From positions 11,919-26,115 of the forward strand of contig NQMI01000273.1 in NCBI GenBank assembly GCA_002270565.1: a stretch of DNA of 14,197 nucleotides, given 5' to 3'. The DNA comes from Stenocarpella maydis. Lineage: Eukaryota > Ascomycota > Sordariomycetes > Diaporthales > Diaporthaceae. This document shows positions 8,480-14,197 of this stretch, piece after piece. The notes under the pieces are model-generated. The model did no database searches. It was not told where the DNA came from and saw nothing but the letters and a program-made list of their open reading frames with translations. The position numbers and the translations under genes were made by a program. The stretch's first letter is position 1. Each line of letters begins with the position of its first letter.

Positions 8480-9241
8480 GTTATAGGTAGTATTATACAT
8501 TTTATTATTTATAATAAAGAAAATAGCCCTTATCCTATTATAACTAATATATACCCACTGCTTAATTATTCCAATTAATATAAGTAACGCTCCATTATAA
8601 ACTATAGAGTTTATATCTTAGAGTAAAGTATAGAATAACTTATTCTAGCGGGAATAAAATAAAGGAAGAAGATTTATCTTAGCACCTATATCTAATAGGG
8701 CTGGGAGGATCTTACAGCTTTCCAAAGTAATCCTAATATTTAGGTAGGCAGATCTATAGCAACCATAGTTCACTACATTAGCAGTCTAAGATAATATTAA
8801 ATTTACCTCATACCTGATAATATGCATTTAATTAGAGCTTAAGCATTACTTATATTTAATTTTGGATAAAGCAGAGACTATACTAAGTCCCAGACCTATA
8901 GCTTGAGATATATCTTTATCAGGGACTAGCTTAAAAGGCCACTTATTAAGAGAGGTATTGTCCCTATAAGCAAGGAGCTTTTTAATTAGAATAGTATTAG
9001 TCTCGCTAAGCATGAGAATATCCAAAATCAGTATTTTAATTAAGGTAGTAAGGATGGCGTCTATAGCCTTGGCTTTAAGGGTCTGGGGGATTAGGGGTCC
9101 TTATTTGGGCTAAGCTTTAGTTGATTTTTTAGTCCTACTTAGATTAATTAGATTACCCTTCATTTTACTTTTCCCATCCCTAGCTATAGTAGAAGTCTCT
9201 TGCTACATTTCTAGTACTACCTTCTCTTTATTAGAAATCAT
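8480..9241 (-). pseudogene. RIP-degraded gag tail and aspartic protease of the second element
   Basis: One minus-strand frame of 254 codons runs from ATG at 9241 to the N. It contains a linker (PQTLKAKAIDAILTT, DILMLSETNTILIKKLL) of the kind found between gag and protease in fungal gypsy elements. A retropepsin segment follows: ITLESCKILPALLDIGAK, where the D-T-G active site reads D-I-G with Asp at 8690-8692. Stops are TAG or TAA from expected Gln or Trp codons. Just upstream, at about 9245-9330 in another frame, a segment ending YPKLK-NISLGELKND recalls the end of a gag zinc knuckle (the first Tyr from Cys). The frame is cut by the N before any RT motif. Confidence 0.62.
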
Positions 9242-11158
9242 TCTTTAGTTCCCCAAGAGATATATTGCTCTTAAGTTTAGGGTAATTAGCAATTAGAAAC
9301 TAATATCTCTAAATGCAAGGTAAGTTCATCCTTCCTTTTAAAAGTAAAAATTTCAAATAGCCTTTAGCAAACTTCTTAATACTATAATATTTCATATCCC
9401 TATAGAATACTAGGGCTGCAAGATTAAGCTAGTTAAACCTACCTTTATATATATCCTCTCAAGAGCTAAGGAATAATAAGGTCTAAAGGGCAGCATTTCC
9501 AAAGGGCATTAAAGGTATAATAGGCTAAGAAGTTGCCTAAATAGGTAATATAGGAGCATAATACTCCTAATTAGAGGTTCTAAATGGGGTGGGGGCAGGT
9601 TCCTAAAGAGATTAGCATCCTTAAGGTGGACCTTTCTTTAATAAGAGCCCCCTTACCTTATCTAATCCTACTCCCTTCCCCTAAAGGGAGAACTTCTAGT
9701 AGATAAGGGAGTAGAATGAATATCCCTTATTAGAAAAAATAGAAAATATAAGTCCTAATCTATCCCTTATTATAACAACGGAGGTGAATGTTTCTCCGCA
9801 CTAGCGCTATAGTTAAAGAGGCAAAATACAAGTACTATCCAAGATTATTAAATGTTTCTCTATAACAAGCATATTTAGGAGAAGCAAAGATATAAGTATT
9901 ATTCAGGGTCTATAGAGATATATATAGGATAGGTTAGGTCCTGATTACTCCCTTATAGTAATAGTGAAGTCAAAAATTTCTTAATACCAGAGGTCCTTCA
10001 GGAGAGGCAAGATATAAATACTATCCAAAGGTATTAAATATTTCTCTATACCAGGTATATCCAGAAGAAATAAGGGCGTAAGTACTATCTGAAGTTCACT
10101 AAGATGTATATAGGAATAACTAAGTATAATTAGAGTAAAAGGTATTAGTATAGAAGGTTATATTAAGTATTATGAAGTCTTATTATAGGTGAAGGCAGGA
10201 GCTACTCAACCGCTAGTCTTATAGGAGAGGATAATATAGATACCCGGAATACCCTCATGCTGCTAACGCCAGCTATCCTGACCGCAGGGGGTGCTAATAC
10301 TAGTGGAAGCTCCGAGCTTACCAATTAGAAGGATAGCAGTTAGTAGGGTAGGAACCTCTTTAACTCCCTATAGAAGCATGCAACATCTAGCACCACTATC
10401 GCCTAACCTAATATTATATAATATTAGATAATATCTTAGATATAATATTTAATAGGGTAACCAGATATTATAATAATAACTTAAAAGGGAAAACTAAAAA
10501 GAGGCCTAATTAGTTAAACTGGGGCTTCATTATACCCAGTTTACCTATATCAGGGAATTAGCATGCTAAACCTTTAGGTATTATATCTAAGAGCAAGAGA
10601 GTTTTGGGTAATATAAGCAATTGGGATCTACTAAACCTTCTTAATACTAATCCTTTATATCCCTTCTAAGGAAATGAGCCCTAATTAGATACTATTAAAT
10701 CTAATCGGAATGAATTTCTAAAGCCCGAGAATATAAATCCCTTAGTAGCTTTTCTAAGAACGTATAGCTAGGCCAGAGGTTCCATACTTTACTATTGAAT
10801 TGGGTATGCTGGGAGGGAGTCCAAAATATAGCTGAGGTAATAGAGTTAGCTTGGTACAGAGATCAGACTAGCCTCATATATACCTGCTCCTATTGCTACT
10901 GGGTCAACTATAGGCAACTCGGGAGGGTAAATTTAGCCTTCATATAATAGTAAAATCCTTTATCAAAAGCAAGAGGGCGCTATAGCTCTAATCAGAATCA
11001 AATGATATTAGAAGTATAGAGATTCACTCCCCCAAAGTAGCTAATAACCTTATAAATAAAATAAAGAATCTAAGCCTAAAAGCTAAGAAACTTTATAATA
11101 GCTGAAGAAACCTTATTAGCCGAAGAAACCCATATTTAATTTATAGGGTAGATACTAG
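9242..11158 (-). other. Presumed gag and leader of the second element, not resolved
   Basis: By position this should hold gag and the leader between the 5' LTR and the protease. Heavy RIP prevents a confident single frame. It contains a degenerate tandem array at 9785-10115 and a less mutated, GC-richer patch at about 10245-10400. I could not find a clear capsid motif on either strand. Confidence 0.35.
9785..10115. repeat. Degenerate tandem array of roughly 65-bp units
   Basis: The motif pair 'tactatcc...ttaaat' followed by 'tttctctata.ca' and 'aga.g.aa..at.aagta' recurs. Two unit pairs, starting near 9830 and 10018, align over about 100 bases at a spacing close to 187. Divergence is high and is RIP-like plus small indels. 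It could be an internal protein repeat in gag or a non-coding minisatellite. Confidence 0.45.
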
Positions 11159-11484
11159 TGAAAACGGGCCTAGAGGGGAGAGCGAGAGGACAAAACCTCC
11201 ACACACATAAAAAGGCATACATTCTGCCAGAGCCCTGATCAAGTAACTACCCTAAGAGGAGCGTAAAAGGCAAGAAGAGGAGCCCCTAATGCGATAGGAG
11301 AGTTATAAGGGGAATAAAGGGTGCCAAAAAGGAGAGGCAGAAAAAGAGGGCATAAGAAATAGTTTCACAGTATATACGTATATATCTAATAGATACAAAT
11401 TTACAGGGTATAAAAAGATTGATTCTCTAGGACTAGAAATTTCTTAAAAGCAATGTAGGAAGGCCCCTTCTTATAGCCTTAGAG
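11159..11484 (-). repeat. Terminal direct repeat, right copy (5' LTR core)
   Basis: This is the partner of 8153-8478. It has more CA-to-TA changes than the left copy. A TATA-like GGGTATAAAAAG lies on the plus strand at about 11406-11417. The LTR probably continues through the G tract to about 11565. Confidence 0.8.
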
Positions 11485-11617
11485 GGAGAGGGGGGGGGGA
11501 TGCCAAGGCTGGTTTTCCTCTAGATTCTGAAATATGCCGGTTCCCCTAGACCCCGGAACATACCCCTCTCCAGACTATTATAAAGAACAAGTAATAATCC
11601 GCCTAAAACAACCAAAA
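11485..11617. other. G tract and little-mutated stretch
   Basis: A run of ten G (11490-11499) is followed by about 70 bases with balanced composition, including ATGCCGGTTCCCC and CCCCGGAAC. These are probably the remainder of the 5' LTR of the second element, because composition returns to RIP-like AT-richness after about 11565. Confidence 0.4.
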
Positions 11618-13696
11618 TTACTTTCCTCCTCTAATTAGATAAGCTACCTGAATTCAGCTCTATTAGACCCTTTATAACTCTCAATTCCTAGCCCGCTTAT
11701 CCCTACTCTCATTCTACTATAATATACTCAGTCTATAATCCTTCTCCTCTCACTTAGCTGCCTTTTTATAAGCCCAGGATTAATAGCTATTATTAATCGC
11801 TAGCATAAGAACCCAGCAATTTGCTTCCTCAATCCCCACCCACTTGCTTACATTCTAATTATACTCCTAAATCAATATAATTCTTATTACAGCAGGTAAT
11901 AAACAATATAATAGCAGTATAGCTAGAATAAAGGATAGAGATAATAATAAAGACCTTAAGATACCCAATCACTTAGGGGTTATCCTACCTATATTTATAT
12001 TTCCTCCTAAAGACATATTCCTAATGCTTACCTCTAATATCTACTATAAGAGAAGTTTAATAGGGTTACCCTATAGCATTCTAGCCCTACTCTAATCAGG
12101 CATCTATAAAGCAGTTCTTACTTTACTTAATATCTTAAGACTATCTTCTCTATATATCTATACCCTATCTGCCTAAGGTAGAGGCTTAGGTATCTTAAAT
12201 AGGTCCTTATAAAGTCTAAGCCTAGATATTATAATTAGATCCTTTATAGCTGCACTAGATATCTTAAATATTAGGATAGGTAGCTAGTTCTTCAAGTTAT
12301 TAGGGGTAATAAGAGTTTTACTTAACCTAGAAGTCCAGATATTAGTAAGCCTTAAAAGATTAGCTTTATTAAATCTTGCTATAAGGAAGTCTAGCAGATT
12401 TTATCCTAGCTCTAATCCTATATTAGATATAGCATAATACTTAGTCTCCCTCTTATTTATCCCTAAGATATTAGCTTAAGAATATATAACATTCTTTTCT
12501 ACTATAAGCCTCTTATATTTATTATAGCTAATAACTAGAGTATCCTAGATGCCCCTAATTAGATGCCTGGATCTATTAATTTCTAATCAGATAGTAAAAC
12601 CCTAGATAAGAGCTAAGGCTTTCTTAGCAAGCAAGCTAAAAGGGGCAGATTTAAGCAGCCTAGTTTTAATCCAGTCTTCAAACTCCTAGCTATTCTTTCC
12701 ATAATTCTCCTGGAAGAAGAAGGCAATATAAGTAGCCATAAGAAGTCCATAGGTAGTTAATCCTAGCTGCAGTATAACCTTTACCTAGATCGCTATATAT
12801 GCCTGTTTTGAGAATCCTTTAGGTAGCCTAAGGGTAAGGAAGTATGTAATATAGTCCCTTATATAAGAGTATATCCTATCATAAGTTCTCTAATCAGAAT
12901 AAATATTAATTATATCAAGTCATTTAGTATCCCTATTAAAGATACTTAATACTTAATAGCCTAAGGTATACATAACTTAAATAATAAACCTCTAGCTATC
13001 CTTTAGTAAGTAATATCTCCATAATCTAGGGGGTCCTCTATTAATATTATAAGTTATAAGCACTATAAAGACTAAATTACTAAAATCAATTAGCTGCTAA
13101 TTAATAAGCCCCAGATTATAATCAGTATACAAGCACGCCTCTTAAGCTAGAAGACCTTCTGTATCATAAATGGTCATAAGGAAGTTACTATAGTAAGTAC
13201 CAAACAGGTTCTTCTGCCCAGGGTGGTCTCTAAACTAAGGATAGGGATTAACGCCCTCAAAATATATATCCACCACCCGCTACATATAATCACTATACCC
13301 CCATTTTTGGTTCTAAAAGAATAGCAATTATACTAAAAGGTCTAATATATTAAAAGCTTAAGAAAGTACCAACCTATTATTAAGGATTCTGGTTTCAAAT
13401 AGGTCTTTTATTAAGTCTATACTAACTCCGCAATCCCAGTTTCCTTAATTATAAATGTTATATAAGTTAGGAAATCTTAGCTACCATATAGGGTTAATAT
13501 TATCAAAATTCATAATAAAGGGTAACGCTAAAAGTCGTGCTTTAAGGCCAACCTAATCAGAAGGGTCTGGGTACTCAACAGTAGGCACAAGGGCATCGGG
13601 ATCATTCATAGGGCTAACTTAGCCTTTTAGACTATTAATAGCTATAAACTAGATTAACAGGGATCCCTTCTTCTTTCCCTCACCTTTCTTTATCAT
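11618..13696 (-). pseudogene. RIP-destroyed ORF of about 692 codons, family not recognised, with a C-terminal membrane segment
   Basis: A minus-strand frame runs from ATG 13694-13696 to TAA 11618-11620, an exact multiple of three. It reads coherently throughout, with about 44 internal stops, mostly TAG, as expected from RIP of CAG and TGG. TAA would dominate in random AT-rich DNA. The N-terminus is Lys-rich (MIKKGEGKKKGS). Later segments include NWDCGVSIDLIKDLFETR, GVNPYP and RLPKGFSKQAYIAI. A hydrophobic run of about 25 residues at codons 578-605 (LRSLLLSLSFILAILLLY) is a convincing transmembrane helix, followed by a charged tail. I see no RT, integrase, transposase or recombinase motif. It may be a duplicated host gene caught by RIP or cargo of a larger element. 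The start is the first ATG in frame; a second ATG lies about 31 codons downstream. Confidence 0.5.
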
Positions 13697-14197
13697 TTAC
13701 TAGCTTAAGGAAGATATCTTTCTAATTAATTAGACTAGGAAAAAGAGTGCTAAGGCAAGGAGAAATTAGGTAATAGAGGGGAGATAATGAGTTTTAAGGG
13801 TAAAGGTTAATAGTTATAGCAGCTTTTAAGTCTTAATAATGCAAGTCATACTACACTAATTAGAGATCAGCTAAGGTATAGTAGTTATAAAAAAAGTAGT
13901 TAGGTTAAAGGTTATAGCAAAAAGGTAGGCTTTTATTAGAAGGAAAGCCTTAAGATAAGGAAATTACTTAAGCTAGTAAATTACTTAACTTCCTTCCCTT
14001 TTCTGCCAGATAGCAACCTTTACTGCTTTAAATACTTCTAATAAGAGCTCCCCTCTTTAACTTTTCATATTTAAAGTTGCTTTTTCCCTACTAATCCTTT
14101 TCTTTAACTTCCCCCTAATAGCATTATTAACTATTAATCATTAATCTTATTATTAAACCATTAAGCCTTTTTAATTAGATAAGCTTTACCATTACTA
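13697..14197. other. AT-rich sequence without recognisable features
   Basis: No domain is recognisable in any frame. One small inverted repeat (AGGCTTT at 13927-13933 and AAAGCCT at 13944-13950) is the only structure. The promoter of the decayed ORF to the left would have lain here, but no motif is convincing. Confidence 0.4.

Larger units (their letters stand above)
8153..11565 (-). mobile_element. Second RIP-degraded LTR retrotransposon, internally truncated at an N
   Basis: Direct repeats of 326 bp at 8153 and 11159 flank about 2.7 kb that contains a minus-strand gag-protease relic. Each repeat begins TGAAAACGGG on the plus strand, so the minus-strand LTR ends CCCGTTTTCA, again with a CA end. 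With transcription to the left, the right repeat is the 5' LTR and the left is the 3' LTR. RT, RNase H and integrase are absent, and the break is at N 8479. The right limit is uncertain: a TG start on the minus strand at about 11565 fits. CTATTATA occurs just outside both ends, but this could be chance in such AT-rich DNA. Confidence 0.6.

Noticed and set aside
10245..10400. Plus-strand Ser/Thr-rich segment as a gag of opposite orientation
   Set aside because: The protease of the same element is on the minus strand, stops interrupt the plus frame, and no domain motif supports it.
8145..11575. CTATTATA flanking the second element as an 8-bp target duplication
   Set aside because: LTR elements usually make 4-6 bp duplications. 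The word is built from bases common in this AT-rich DNA, and the positions do not abut TG/CA ends exactly.
13927..13950. Inverted repeat AGGCTTT/AAAGCCT as a terminator or transposon end
   Set aside because: The 7-bp stem lies in low-complexity AT-rich DNA with no flanking duplication or neighbouring gene.

Overview
The window looks like an AT-rich, gene-free transposon graveyard from a filamentous ascomycete (Pezizomycotina) with active repeat-induced point mutation (RIP). Over most of its length TpA is very common and CpA/TpG are scarce. Reading frames are recognisable but riddled with TAG, TAA and TGA codons exactly where CAG, CAA, TGG or CGA would be expected, with almost no frameshifts. 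No intact protein-coding gene is present. The few longer open frames lie in unmutated LTR DNA or are shadows of a decayed polyprotein. Species cannot be told from this sequence alone.

Region 1 (1-7938, minus strand) is a nearly complete Ty3/gypsy chromovirus relic. From right to left it has a probable 5' LTR (about 7548-7938), gag (7386-4059, with a zinc knuckle), a canonical -1 slippery heptamer directly before the gag stop (4062-4068), and pol in the -1 frame (4062 to about 511). Pol runs protease, reverse transcriptase, RNase H, integrase and a C-terminal chromodomain in one unbroken frame. Catalytic residues of protease, RT and integrase have been hit by C-to-T/G-to-A changes. Beyond pol, an opposite-strand relic (62-460, plus) encodes a charged, probably coiled-coil protein. 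The 3' LTR must lie off the left edge.

Region 2 (5649-6805) is a much younger insertion inside that gag: two head-to-tail LTR copies (598 and 553 bp, about 99% identical, minus orientation) flanked by a 5-6 bp target duplication. They are separated by only six bases that include an N. Removing the insertion and one duplication copy restores the gag frame.

Region 3 (8153 to about 11565) is a second RIP-damaged LTR element on the minus strand. It has 326-bp terminal direct repeats differing only by transitions, a gag-protease relic, and an N at 8479 precisely where pol should follow. Both Ns in the window therefore stand where the inside of an LTR element is missing, and are probably unsized assembly gaps.

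Region 4 (11618-13696, minus) is a RIP-destroyed single-frame relic of about 692 codons with no transposon signature that I recognise and a strong C-terminal membrane segment. The last 500 bases hold nothing identifiable.
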